NCBI RefSeq assembly: GCF_020982545.1
Contig: NZ_JAJKLK010000022.1
Coordinates: forward strand, 310,001 to 374,000
Direction of reading: 5' to 3'
DNA: 64,000 nt
Origin: Streptomyces sp. MNU76
Lineage (GTDB): Bacteria > Actinomycetota > Actinomycetes > Streptomycetales > Streptomycetaceae
The notes under the pieces are model-generated. The model was not told the DNA's origin and did no database searches. It saw nothing but the letters and a program-made list of their open reading frames with translations. Position 1 is the first letter of the stretch. Each line of letters starts with the position of its first letter. The position numbers and the translations under genes were made by a program. This document shows, piece after piece, positions 1 to 8,733 of the stretch.

Positions 1-530
1 GTTGGTCGGGTCGGTGGACGTGCGGTAGGTGAATTTCCAGCCGGTGTCCCACCCGTTCGCGGCCATCACCCAGATGTTCTTGGTCGCCAAGTAGAACAGC
101 GTGGGCGCAATGGGGGCCCCGCTCACTGCGGTCTGGGGGGCCGTCGCCATGTCCGACCAGTTGGTGAAGGGACGGAACCCCGTCGCGCGCCACCCGGATT
201 CGCTCGCGGTGGTCGCGTAGACCAGGTTCTGGCCGTTGTACTTCACGGCGGTGAAGTCCTTCAACGAGGCCGACCCGTTCGCCGGCTCCGCCAGCGGACC
301 GGTCGAGGTCCACCGGTATGTCGACGGAAGAGCACACATGTTCGCCGCCCCGGACAGGCCGGTCCACTTCTGGTTGTTCCCGCCGGTGCAGTTCCAGAGC
401 TGCACTGCCGTGCCGTTGGCCGTGGCGCCGCCGCTGACGTCCAGGCACAGCCCGGAGTGCACGCCGACGATCGTGCCGTCGGAGTTCACCCGCCACTGCT
501 GGTTCGCACCGCCGGTTCGCGGAATCCTGT
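1..530 (-). pseudogene. GH62 alpha-L-arabinofuranosidase with CBM13, truncated at both ends
   Basis: Reading leftwards from about 530, the frame encodes the last part of a ricin-type CBM13 lectin domain (QQW, then GLCLDVSG and NNQKW at about 510-365). It then enters a GH62 catalytic domain: CALPSTYRWTSTG, SLKDFTAVK, PFTNWSDMA, APTLFYL and KNIWVM. The Asp in LKDFT matches the GH62 catalytic base. Such enzymes are secreted and remove arabinose side chains from arabinoxylan. The C-terminal half lies beyond the left edge. The signal peptide and the first CBM13 repeats are missing: upstream of about 520 the DNA matches a TetR tail on the other strand, although this frame stays open back to a stop near 1134. 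I infer a broken gene. The family call is strong; the 5' boundary is approximate. Confidence 0.8.
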
Positions 531-720
531 CAGCATCGACCGGCATGTGTTCGAGAACCTTGCCCGGATCGCCGAGCGTGGAGTCGATACCTACGACAGG
601 CGCCAACTCGACTTGAGCATCGAGGTCTTCCTGCACGGCACCGAGGCTCTCCTCATGCACACCCGTGCCGCTGCCGGACCGGCGGACGGTCGAGGTGCCC
701 GGCGCAACGTCGTGAACTGA
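518..720 (+). pseudogene. TetR-family regulator, C-terminal fragment
   Basis: The + strand frame ending at the TGA of 718-720 gives about 66 residues resembling a TetR C-terminal ligand domain: FENLARIAERG, TYDRRQLDLSIEVF, then GTEALLMHTRAAAG. The helix-turn-helix half is absent, because upstream of about 518 the sequence becomes the opposite-strand lectin/GH62 gene. The two fragments therefore meet head to head and both lack their N-termini, suggesting one deletion. Family assignment is by eye from a short stretch and is moderate. Confidence 0.45.
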
Positions 721-1134
721 CGAGCCTCGTCGCGTGCTCAGCAGGGTCCCCACGATGCACAGTGCCCACTGGGTGCTCAGGTCGGGTCCCTGGCCTGGAT
801 CGCGCGGCGATCCGGCGGTGCCGTCGGCATGGGTCGGTCCGGCGCCGCGGAAGCCGACCTTCGCACCGCTGCGTGTGCCGTCGACGGTGAGACCACGGCC
901 GAGGTCGAGGTTGCGGCCGGCCGTGGCATCGTCCCCTTCCGGGGGTGATGACGTCGGAGTCGCCCAGTCCGGCGCACTGAAGTCGACGGCCGCCATCCAG
1001 GGCACGGGGATGATGACCCGTCCCCCGGTGCTGAATCCCGGGTGGAAGGTGCGGCGCCGGACACCCTGCACGCGGTAGGCGCCCAGGGCGTGACCTCCAG
1101 GGTTCCGCGGCGAACGCCTTCCGGATCGGACTCA
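721..1134 (-). pseudogene. Unidentified coding remnant
   Basis: A minus-strand frame is open from a stop at 1134-1132 down through the GH62 fragment. Its part near 1080-960 has very high GC at third positions and protein-like composition (RTFHPGFSTGGRVIIPVPW, then AVDFSAPDWA). I do not recognise a family. No convincing start codon or ribosome site is visible. It may be the 5' remnant of a secreted protein, or antisense noise in a decayed region. Confidence 0.25.
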
Positions 1135-1618
1135 CCGTCACGGACGCGCCGTCCGGCCGGAATCACCCTTCGGCGGCCTGTGGTGCGTACACCGGTCGGA
1201 CGCAGGGCAGAGCAGAGCGGTCGCTCGCGGCGCAAGCAAGGCGGATATCCGGCAACGGCGGCGGCCTGGCGAAGCGGCCCGCAACCGCCGTCCGGGATCG
1301 CCCGGTTCGTCAGGTTCATCGGATTCACAGGACATGGGATTCGCAGGACATGGGACTCGCTGGGCTCTCCGATTCGCCGAGGGACGCAAGAACGATCTTC
1401 CTGGTACGACGCGTGTCGGGACAAAGTCCTTTCGGGATCCGGGATCCCGAGCATTTCCCCTACGCCGAGCGCTCGCCGAGAACAGCGGACTCATTCATCG
1501 GATGTGACGGTGAACTGGATTCCGTGACGGCTGAGGTGGCACCATCAGGGTCGCGGGACCCGCAAGTCGGAGTCCGTGAGCGACGGCCCACAACTGCAGC
1601 TCCTCGAAGGACGTGCCC
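1135..1618. other. Intergenic stretch without a convincing gene
   Basis: No frame here has coding character on either strand. Near-direct repeats of the type GGATTCRCAGGACATGGGA lie at about 1323-1360, with further GGATTC/GATTCG echoes around them. A ribosome binding site for the next gene lies at 1606-1611. Confidence 0.4.
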
Positions 1619-2062
1619 ATGCGGCTGGCTCTGAAGACGTCGGACCCCCTGCGGGCCCGGTTCGTGCGGAGGGTGCGCATCACACTCCTGGTCGCCGCTG
1701 TCGCCTCCGCCCTGGTGATCGGCGGCATCGCGGTGGCGAACGCGGTGAACGAGCCGGAGCTTCGGGTACGCGGCATCCCCGACAGCGGCGTGCTGAACAC
1801 CGCCGAGTCCCCCAAGACCACACTCACGGTGGACGTGATCGACAACAACAACGACGAGGCTCTGCTCAGTGAGGCCCTGCGCAGTATCGAGGCAAGGCTG
1901 AACGGCGAGATCGTCCCCACCCTGTGGGTCGGACACCACAGAGTGCTTGAGGTGGGGACGTTGCGGGCCGGGGAGTACGAGCTGACGGTGACCGCCGACC
2001 CCGGCCTGCTCTCGCGCGAGATCACACTCAGCCGCCGCTTCGTCGTGGACAGCCGGCCCTGA
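1619..2062 (+). CDS. Hypothetical membrane-anchored or secreted protein
   Basis: A 147-residue protein. ATG 1619 is chosen because GAAGGA lies 7 bases upstream; an in-frame GTG at 1613 is the alternative. Residues about 1-20 are basic (TSDPLRARFVRRVRIT), followed by one hydrophobic segment (LLVAAVASALVIGGIAVA, about 21-40), so the remainder is likely extracytoplasmic. The outer part (RVRGIPDSGVL, TLTVDVIDNNNDEALLS, AGEYELTVTAD) has the look of an immunoglobulin-like or carbohydrate-active accessory beta-fold, but I cannot assign a family. It stands alone between decayed regions. Confidence 0.6.
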   Translation: MRLALKTSDPLRARFVRRVRITLLVAAVASALVIGGIAVANAVNEPELRVRGIPDSGVLNTAESPKTTLTVDVIDNNNDEALLSEALRSIEARLNGEIVPTLWVGHHRVLEVGTLRAGEYELTVTADPGLLSREITLSRRFVVDSRP

Positions 2063-2710
2063 CTCGAAGATCCCGGATGTCCGGATATCCCGGACGTCCG
2101 CGCGCGCTTCCGCAGGCCGACCGTCTCGTGACGGACGCACACGGGCACCGGAAGCACTGCGAACACGAGAAAGCTGCGCGGCAGTCGCCGAAACTCTGAC
2201 GAGCTCGCCAGCCGGAGCGGCTCCACAAGTGCCTGTGACGGCCAACGCCCGTGAGAGTGGCGGGCCGTCGGTATGGCGCCGGGCTTGATGCCGGAACACC
2301 CGGAACATCCTGAACGTCCGGAACGAGAAGGCGCTGTGCGATGGACGTGCAGGTCGCGGCGGTACGGCCAGGTGGTCCGGCACTCCTCTGCCCATGCCTG
2401 CGTCGGCGCACGCCCGCTGTTCCGCGCGCAGGCGCTGGTGCCGTCGCAGTCGGCACCAGCGCCGAATAAGCAGGGCACCCGGCGTGGAACCCTGCCGCCG
2501 CACGTGTCAGCGGCGACCGGTCTCGTGATTCAGGCGGTGAAGGCGGTGAAGGCGGTGAAGGAGAACTCGGCGGAGGACCTGGGCCTCCGTTGGCACTCCG
2601 CCCTCTGCGCCGAGCCATCGGTCCGGCGAGACCGGGATCCGGCCAGTAGGTAGTACTCGGTAGAACTACGCATTGAGAGCGGGACCCTCCCCCGTGCCGA
2701 TGCTCCTCAC
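2063..2710. other. Intergenic stretch with a small tandem repeat
   Basis: No supported gene in about 650 bases. It contains three perfect tandem copies of GGCGGTGAA at 2533-2559 and a set of CCGGAACAY-type near repeats around 2285-2325, echoed in inverted sense by GTCCGGATATCCCGGACGTCCG near 2080-2105. The open frames here are proline/arginine-rich and lack plausible starts. Confidence 0.4.
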
Positions 2711-3640
2711 ATGAACCGCACAGCCCGAGCCGCGCAACACGGCTCCCTCGGGGGGCGCCCGGTCCTTGAAGACGGATCACGCGCCGGTATGCCGGACCGG
2801 AGCCCACGGGCTTCCGGTTTCCGTGGTCGGGCCGGTGACCGTGACGGTTCCGGCCGACAGCCACGCTCACTGGCGACGACGCACTCTCGGCGCCGACGTC
2901 CGGGCCATCGGCCGACCAGCCCGCCGCCCCCGACGGCGCGCTCCCCTCCAGGCACCGCCCACCTCGGCCCTCTCGTGGCCATCGCCGCCGGGCTCGTCGT
3001 CATGGCCCTCGCCCTGAACGGCCCGCACACCGCCGAAACAACCTCCCAGAGCCTCGCCACGGGCGACTGGACCCAGGGAGCGACCTGGGCGAGTCTCATG
3101 CTCAAGACCGGCCTCACCGCCCTCTACTTCTACCCGGTGCTCATAGCCGCCTACATCGCCTACGGCCTCGCCGACCGGCCCGGCCTGCTGCCCGGTCTTG
3201 TCGGCGGCGTGGCCGTCGTGGGTGGCGAGGCGGGCGCCCTGGGAGGTCTGGCCGCCGGATTCATCGCGGGCGCGGCCACCCTCGCCCTCCGGCGGATTCC
3301 CTCCCACGCGGCACTGCGTGAGACCACGGCGACCGTACTCGTCCCCCTTCTGGCCTCCTTGGTCACCGCTTTCCTCATGTACGCGGCCGTAGGCACAGGG
3401 CTGCGCCACCTGACGGAGTGGCTGCACGTGAAACTGGCCCAACTGCAGTTCGACAACCTCGTCGTGCTCGGTCTGCTCCTCGGCCTGCTGTCCTGCTGCG
3501 ACCTCGGTGGAGCGATCAGCAAGACGGCCTTCGGTTTCGGCACGGTGATGCTGGAGGGCTCCGACCCGTCGAAGTTCGGCCCGCTCAACATGACCATCAT
3601 GGCCGCCGTCGTGGCCGTGGTGCCCAGGGCGAAGGCGATG
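2711..3640 (+). pseudogene. PTS EIIC-like permease, 3' truncated
   Basis: Hydrophobic segments from about 2970 onward (HLGPLVAIAAGLVVMALAL, LYFYPVLIAAYIAYGLAD, RPGLLPGLVGG, then NLVVLGLLLGLLSCCDLGG) resemble the EIIC membrane domain of fructose-type PTS permeases, including the ADRPG and CDLGGAISKTAF stretches that correspond to the DMGGPVNKAAY region. The first 85 residues from ATG 2711 are Arg/Pro-rich and probably not translated, so the real start may be a GTG or ATG near 2975-3003. The match stops near 3610-3640, where the frame runs into the reverse complement of the next gene and ends at 3661. EIIA and EIIB domains are absent. I infer a truncated permease, non-functional for sugar phosphorylation on its own. 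Confidence 0.55.
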
Positions 3641-5688
3641 ACACGCGCGGGACTGTCGTAGTCGCCGCCTCGCGCGAGGGCCTTCTCGTACTTCGCGGTT
3701 CCCAGGGCGCCCGCGACGGTTTCCTCGCACTGTTTGTGGCGCGGACCGAGGGTACTGGTGCACATGCCGGTCGCTCGATACAGCGCCCGTACCGCACCCA
3801 GCAGCACCGCCGCGCGCTCGTGCTCACCGCGGATCACCGCGCTCTGGACAGGCACCCCCAGCGCCATGACGGTTCCGGCGTAGTCGTTGAAACCCTGAAG
3901 GATCTCCAACGCGCTCCGCGTACGCGCCAGAGCCCCCTCCTCGTCGCCGTGGGCCCAGAGCGCGAAGCCCAGTGCGGACAGGGCGTATGAACGGTAGAGC
4001 TGCTCCCCGTGCCGCTCCGCGATCTCCACCGCTCGCGCGCTGGTGTCCAAGGCATCGGGATGGCCCAGCCGGACCTGGACGATGGCCTTCTGGAACAGCC
4101 AGAAGAGCTGTTCCGGTCCGTCCCCCGTCAACCGGTGCGTGGCCAGGGCCGCGTCGAACAGATCCAGGGCCCCCGCCTCCCGCCGGAAAGAGGCCAGCGT
4201 GCCGCGCAGGCCCTGGCCATCAGCCTCGACGGACGGGGCGGCAAGCCGTCCGCACAGGTCCTGGGCGAGGTCGAGCCGTTCCTCAGCTCCCGTGAAGTCG
4301 CCCTGCAACAGTGCCACCCATGCGGAACACCACAGCGCCCTGGCCCGGACCGGGGTGGGGCGGGAGTCGGCGGCGAGCAGCCGGTCGAGCTGCCGGCGCC
4401 CCTCAGCCAGGAAGCCGTCCGCGCACCAGTGGAAACGCAGCGCCACGGCCAGACGCAGGCCGGCCTGACCGTCGGAGGCGTCAGCGGCATCGGAGGCATC
4501 GGAGACGTCAGTGGCATCGGTGCTCGGGCATTCCAGTGCCGCCACCAGATTCGCGTGTTCGGCGCGCTGCCAGGCCAGGATGTCCTGCTGGTCGGGGCCG
4601 AGCCACCGGTCGGCCGATCGCTCGGCGCGGTCCAGATAGAAGTCCCGGTGTCGGCGCGACAGCCGCGGATGCTCACCGGATGCGGCGAGTCGCATGCGCC
4701 CGTACTCACGGATCGTCTCCAGCAAGCGGTAGCGGCTCGGTCCGTCGTCCTTCGTCATCAGTACGACCGACTGGGCCACCAGCCGGTCCAGCAGCATCAC
4801 CACCTCGTGGGCCGGCAGTCCGTCGCCCGCGCACACCTCTTCGGCGGCGTCCAGGGTGAAGGAACCGGAGAAGATCGACAGGCGTTCCCACAGCAGGCGT
4901 TCCGAGGGGGCGCACAGTTCGTAGCTCCACTCGATCATCCCGCGGAGCGTGCGCTGGCGCGGAAGCGTGGTCCGGCAGCCGCCGGTGAGCAGCGCGAACC
5001 GGTCCTCCAGGCGGCCGAGGAGTTGCTCCACGGACAGCGTCCGCAGCCGGGAGGCGGCCAGTTCGACGGCCAGCGGCAGCCCGTCGAGGACGGAGCACAG
5101 CCGGACGGCCTCGGTCCGGCTCGCGGCGGTGAGGCAGAAGTCCGGCCGCAGCGCGGTCGCACGGTCCGTCAGCAGGTGCACGGCATCGTCCGCAACCGAC
5201 AGCGGGGGGACCGTGAAGACGTGCTCGCCGGCGATGTCGAGCGTCTCGCGGCTGGTCGCCAGCAGGCGGAGGTCCGGACAGGCCGTCGCCAACGCCTTGG
5301 CCAGCTCGGCGGACGCCTCGATCAGGTGCTCGCAGTTGTCCAGCACGATCAGCGCTCGGCGCCGTGCCAGGTGGTCGGTGAGCCGGGCGAGGGCCGGGCC
5401 GGGGCCGCGGTCGGGGACCCGGAGCACTCCGGCAGCGGTGGCGGTTACCGCCGCCGGGTCCCGTACGGCGGCCAGGTCGACCAGCCACACTCCGCCCGGG
5501 AACGCCTTCCTGGACGCCTCGGCGACCGCCAGCGCCAGTCGTGTCTTGCCCACGCCTCCGACGCCGGTGAGCGTCACCACCCGTCCGGCGCTCAGCAGGC
5601 GGCGGATGTTCGCGATCTCGCGACGCCGTCCGACGAAGCTGGCCAGGGCGGCGGGCAGGTTGCCCGTATCGGGCGCCACCTCGGTCAT
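3160..5688 (-). CDS. AfsR/LuxR-type ATPase regulator (NB-ARC plus TPR), 3' end fused to EIIC remnant
   Basis: ATG 5688 lies 6 bases after GGAG. The protein opens with a STAND-type ATPase: FVGRRREIANIRRLL, Walker A LTGVGGVGKTRLAL (about residues 40-53), Walker B-like ALIVLDNCEHL and LRLLATSRE. A winged-helix/arm region (SYELCAPSERLLWERLSIF) and TPR-like helices follow, to RVIAFALG near 3621. This is the layout of Streptomyces 'predicted ATPase' regulators that oligomerise to control transcription. Beyond about 3621 the frame stays open to 3160 but is simply the antisense of the EIIC fragment, so the natural C-terminus is probably lost by only a few codons. The GAGGAG ribosome site overlaps the stop of the LuxR HTH piece upstream, implying translational coupling. 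Confidence 0.7.
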   Translation of the reverse strand: MTEVAPDTGNLPAALASFVGRRREIANIRRLLSAGRVVTLTGVGGVGKTRLALAVAEASRKAFPGGVWLVDLAAVRDPAAVTATAAGVLRVPDRGPGPALARLTDHLARRRALIVLDNCEHLIEASAELAKALATACPDLRLLATSRETLDIAGEHVFTVPPLSVADDAVHLLTDRATALRPDFCLTAASRTEAVRLCSVLDGLPLAVELAASRLRTLSVEQLLGRLEDRFALLTGGCRTTLPRQRTLRGMIEWSYELCAPSERLLWERLSIFSGSFTLDAAEEVCAGDGLPAHEVVMLLDRLVAQSVVLMTKDDGPSRYRLLETIREYGRMRLAASGEHPRLSRRHRDFYLDRAERSADRWLGPDQQDILAWQRAEHANLVAALECPSTDATDVSDASDAADASDGQAGLRLAVALRFHWCADGFLAEGRRQLDRLLAADSRPTPVRARALWCSAWVALLQGDFTGAEERLDLAQDLCGRLAAPSVEADGQGLRGTLASFRREAGALDLFDAALATHRLTGDGPEQLFWLFQKAIVQVRLGHPDALDTSARAVEIAERHGEQLYRSYALSALGFALWAHGDEEGALARTRSALEILQGFNDYAGTVMALGVPVQSAVIRGEHERAAVLLGAVRALYRATGMCTSTLGPRHKQCEETVAGALGTAKYEKALARGGDYDSPARVIAFALGTTATTAAMMVMLSGPNFDGSEPSSITVPKPKAVLLIAPPRSQQDSRPRSRPSTTRLSNCSWASFTCSHSVRWRSPVPTAAYMRKAVTKEARRGTSTVAVVSRSAAWEGIRRRARVAAPAMNPAARPPRAPASPPTTATPPTRPGSRPGRSARP

Positions 5689-5697
5689 GGCCGCTCC

Positions 5698-5930
5698 TCA
5701 CGTCCCCACGCGACCGGTCGGTTCGTTCGCCGTCCACCAGGCCGCGATCCGGGTGGGGCAGGAGAAGCCGAGCTTGGCCAGGATGCTCTTCAGATGGCCC
5801 TCGACCGTCCGGGAGGAGCGGCCCAGGGCCGTGGAGATCTCGCGGGTGGTCATGCCCCGGGCCACACAGGCGGCGACCTCGCGCTCCTTGCTCGTCAGGG
5901 CGGCCGCGCCGTCAGAGCGGTCCAAGGCAG
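5698..5930 (-). pseudogene. LuxR-type HTH fragment, 5' truncated
   Basis: The frame ending at the TGA of 5700-5698 encodes a complete LuxR-family DNA-binding domain: ALTSKEREVAACVARGM, TTREISTALGRSSRTVEGHL, then KSILAKLGFSCPTRIAAW. Everything upstream of about 5930 is replaced by the opposite-strand FAD monooxygenase fragment, so no proper start remains. It sits 9 bases before the ATPase gene. In related regulators an HTH of this kind is joined to such an ATPase, so these may be two parts of one response unit, but that is inference. Confidence 0.6.
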
Positions 5931-6504
5931 TTGGACTTCGATCAGGCACCAGGGTCGCGGCGGCCACCAGTGGTGGATGCTCGCCGCCACCGACCCGGAC
6001 GCCCCCGCGCCGGCCGACCTCAGAGCCGTCGCCGCAATGCTCGCCACCGAATTCCCCATCCCGCTTCCCGGGCTGATCGAGGCGACCGACCCCGCGCATG
6101 TGCAGCGCTGGATACTGCGCGACCGCCCGGGGCTGAAGCAGTGGAGCAAGGGGCGGGCCACCCTGGTCGGAGACGCCGCCCACCCGACCTCGCCCTACGC
6201 CGCCTATGGCGCGGGCATGTCGATCGAGGACGGCTACTTCCTCGGCAAGGTATTGCGCGGAGTCGACCTCACCGACCTGACCGCCGTCCGCGCCGCACTG
6301 CAGGCGTACGAGAACCCGCGCAAGGTGCACACCGCCCGCCAGGTCCAGCAGGCCTGGATGCTCGGCAAGGTCTTCCACCACACCCCGGCCCTGCTACGGC
6401 CACTTCGCGACCTCGTGTTCAACCACACCCCCTTCCTGCAGATGGTCGCCGGCGACACCAACCCGAAAGAGATCAACAAGCAACTGGCCCTGATCCAGGA
6501 CTGA
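5931..6504 (+). pseudogene. FAD-dependent monooxygenase, C-terminal fragment
   Basis: From about 5931 the + strand encodes about 190 residues typical of the C-terminal half of class A flavoprotein monooxygenases. The key motif is ATLVGDAAHPTSPYAAYGAG followed by MSIEDGYFLGKVL, the GD motif that contacts the FAD ribityl chain. The stop is at 6502-6504. The N-terminal GxGxxG FAD-binding half is missing and the join is head to head with the LuxR fragment. Inactive as it stands. Confidence 0.65.
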
Positions 6505-6648
6505 CCGAGCATGTGGTCCGGAGTCGCGACCACGCTGCGAGGCGCATCAGCACCCTCGTGCCGCACCGCGGTGATCAACCCGTTCACGGCAGTTCCGGAC
6601 GGTCCGCCGAACCTTGCCCGGCGCCCCTCACCGGCCCGGTGACGTGAG

Positions 6649-7176
6649 TCAGTCGAAGAGAGCGACGACTCCGTTCACCCAGATCGCGAGGAACGCCAGG
6701 GCCCCCACCAGGCAGCCGACGCCCGCCAGGACACCGCTGACCGACCACGGCTCGGAGGGCGCCTCGTACTCCTCCTCCACGCCGTCCCGGTAGGAGGCGG
6801 GGTCGTCCCAGTCGACGGGGTGCCCCAGCTTCTCGGCGCAGGCGGTCCGCACCGCGACCAGCTGACCCTCCGCAAAGGCGGTGGCCGCCATCGCCTCCGG
6901 GCCGCGCCAGGCGAGGGCCTTCATCCGCCGACCGGGAGACCGGTACCGGGCCTCGAAGGCAGCGGTCTCGTCGGCGTCGCGGTCTTCCTCAAGGTACGTC
7001 CAGCGTCCGGCCTCGGCGGCGTCGCCGTAGAGCCGGTACACCTCGGCCAGACGCCGGCGGAGCGTCAGGTCGTACGGGAAGGACGAGACGAGACCGCGCA
7101 GACGCTGGCGTGCGACGGGGACCCGGCCGGCGGCCAGGTCCGCATCGACTTGGGCAAGGGTCTCTCTCAGGGGCAT
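6649..7176 (-). CDS. DUF6584 family protein
   Basis: A 175-residue protein starting at ATG 7176 (PLRETLAQVDADLAAGRV). The helical N-terminal part (VARQRLRGLVSSFPYDL, RRRLAEVYRLYGDAAEAGRW) looks TPR-like and matches my memory of the Streptomyces DUF6584 family. A hydrophobic segment (VLAGVGCLVGALAFLAIWV) at about residues 149-167 suggests a C-terminal membrane anchor with the helical part in the cytoplasm. No function is known. It is probably transcribed independently. Confidence 0.75.
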   Translation of the reverse strand: MPLRETLAQVDADLAAGRVPVARQRLRGLVSSFPYDLTLRRRLAEVYRLYGDAAEAGRWTYLEEDRDADETAAFEARYRSPGRRMKALAWRGPEAMAATAFAEGQLVAVRTACAEKLGHPVDWDDPASYRDGVEEEYEAPSEPWSVSGVLAGVGCLVGALAFLAIWVNGVVALFD

Positions 7177-7203
7177 GACCGCATGATCGGGTACCGCGCC
7201 GAC

Positions 7204-8479
7204 CTACGTCGACCGGATCGGTGCCGGGGTGGCCGTCCGGCGGCGTCGGGCGGCGAGGCCGAGTGTGGCGGTGGCGACGGCTCCGGCGAGGGCGAGTACG
7301 CCCACGGCGTTCGCCAGGGTGCCGACGGCGGGGGTGAGCGCGAGGACCACGAGCGGGGATATGAACTGGCCGAGGAAGAAGGAGCCCGTCCACAGGCCGG
7401 TGCCGCGGCCGCGGTCGGCGTAATGGAGCTTGGACATGGCGAGGGTGAGCAGGCTCGGCAGCATGATGCCGCTGCCGAGGCAGTTGATCACCGCGCCGAT
7501 GGTCAGCACGACGGGGTTGGGGGCGAGCCAGATCACCGCGAAGCCGAGGGCGCTCAGGCCGAAGGCGGTGGGCAGCCAGGCCTGCGGGCTGCGGTCGGCC
7601 TTGGCGAAGACGACGGCGCCGATCACGACCGCGGCACTGGAGGCGGCTGTGGCCAGTCCGATCACAGCGGGGTTGGTCACGCCCATGTCGTCCAGGAGGA
7701 ACGCCATCTCGACCTGGACGGCGTAGAAGAGGACGGCGCCGAAGACGGTCAGCGCGCAGGTGCCCGCCAGCGGGCGCCAGGGAAGGGCCGCTTGGCCATC
7801 GGTTCCGAGGCGGTGGGGAGGGCTCGTCCGCGTGGTCGGCCGGTCGGGGCCGGGGCAGGAAGGCGGCCATGGCGGGGGCGAGCAGCAGGCTCACGGCGTA
7901 GGCCCAGAACGGTGCGCGCCAGCCGGCCGATCCGGCCGCGCCGCCCAGGACGAAGAAGGCTGTCGCGGAGATCGAGGCGCACATGGTCTGCATCGCGAGA
8001 TAGCGGTCGCGTTGCCGGCCGGAGTAGTAGTCGCCGATCAGCGTGGTGCAGCAGGTCATGATGGCGGCTTCGGCGACGCCGACGAGGGCGCGGCTGGCGA
8101 CGATGGCGCCGAGGGAGTCCAGCCACAGGGGTGCGGTGCCGAGGATCGCGTACAGCACGGTGGCGGTGACGAGGAGGCGTTTGCGGCCGAGCCGGTCGAC
8201 GACGACGCCGGCGAAGGGGGCCAGCAGCGCCAGGGAGAGGGCGGGGATGGTCAGGGCCATGGGGACGAGCGCGTCGACGCCCGGCACGTGGGCGAAGTGG
8301 TCCTGCATCTGTGGCAGGACGGGGGCGATGAGCACGGCGCCCAGGATGGGCAGACAGGCGCCGGCCATCAGCAGCGTGAGGCGAAGCCGGTGGCCGGGGC
8401 CGGAGACGGTCTGCTCGGGTCGGTCCTCTGCGACGGCTTCGGACGGCGGAGAAGGGAGCGAAGGCACGGGTGCAGGCAT
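7204..8479 (-). pseudogene. MFS transporter with a frameshift
   Basis: From ATG 8479 the frame gives six membrane segments of an MFS permease, including the loop-2 motif VVDRLGRKR and VGVAEAAIMTCCTT. Near 7775-7795 the correct reading moves to another frame, where PLAGTCALTVF, AFLLDDMGVTNPAVIG and six more membrane segments continue to the stop at 7204. Joined, it would be about 425 residues, normal for a 12-helix drug or metabolite exporter of the CynX/arabinose-efflux type. A one-base indel near AAGCGGCCCTTCCCTGG explains the break, which may be a real pseudogene or a sequence error. The neighbouring LysR regulator lies upstream on the same strand. Confidence 0.75.
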
Positions 8480-8733
8480 GCGGGAACTCCACGTGGCGGG
8501 TCGGGAGGGGGACGGGGCGGTGCGGCCGTCATGGTCGGGCCGTCCGGTACACCCGCGGCAGGTTCGGAGCGGGGTGCCGATGGCCGGCGGGCGTCGCGGC
8601 GGGCAGGCGCGCCGGGCGCCCGCGCGGTCCCGGTCGGCGGGTGATGGTGCGGCTCCGGCGCCGGGTTGAGACGACTATGGGCCAGCGGGCAGGTCCTGCC
8701 TAGCCCTCGTCCGATCGATATCGAAGATGTGGA

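Noticed and set aside
2273..2653. Small + strand open frame starting near 2273
   Set aside because: Low-complexity PEHPEHPERPERE start, a tandem DNA repeat inside and no ribosome site.
4009..6504. Very long + strand open frame (831 codons) across the ATPase region
   Set aside because: Only its last 190 codons (FAD monooxygenase tail) resemble a protein; the rest is antisense of the ATPase and LuxR genes, a normal effect of high GC.
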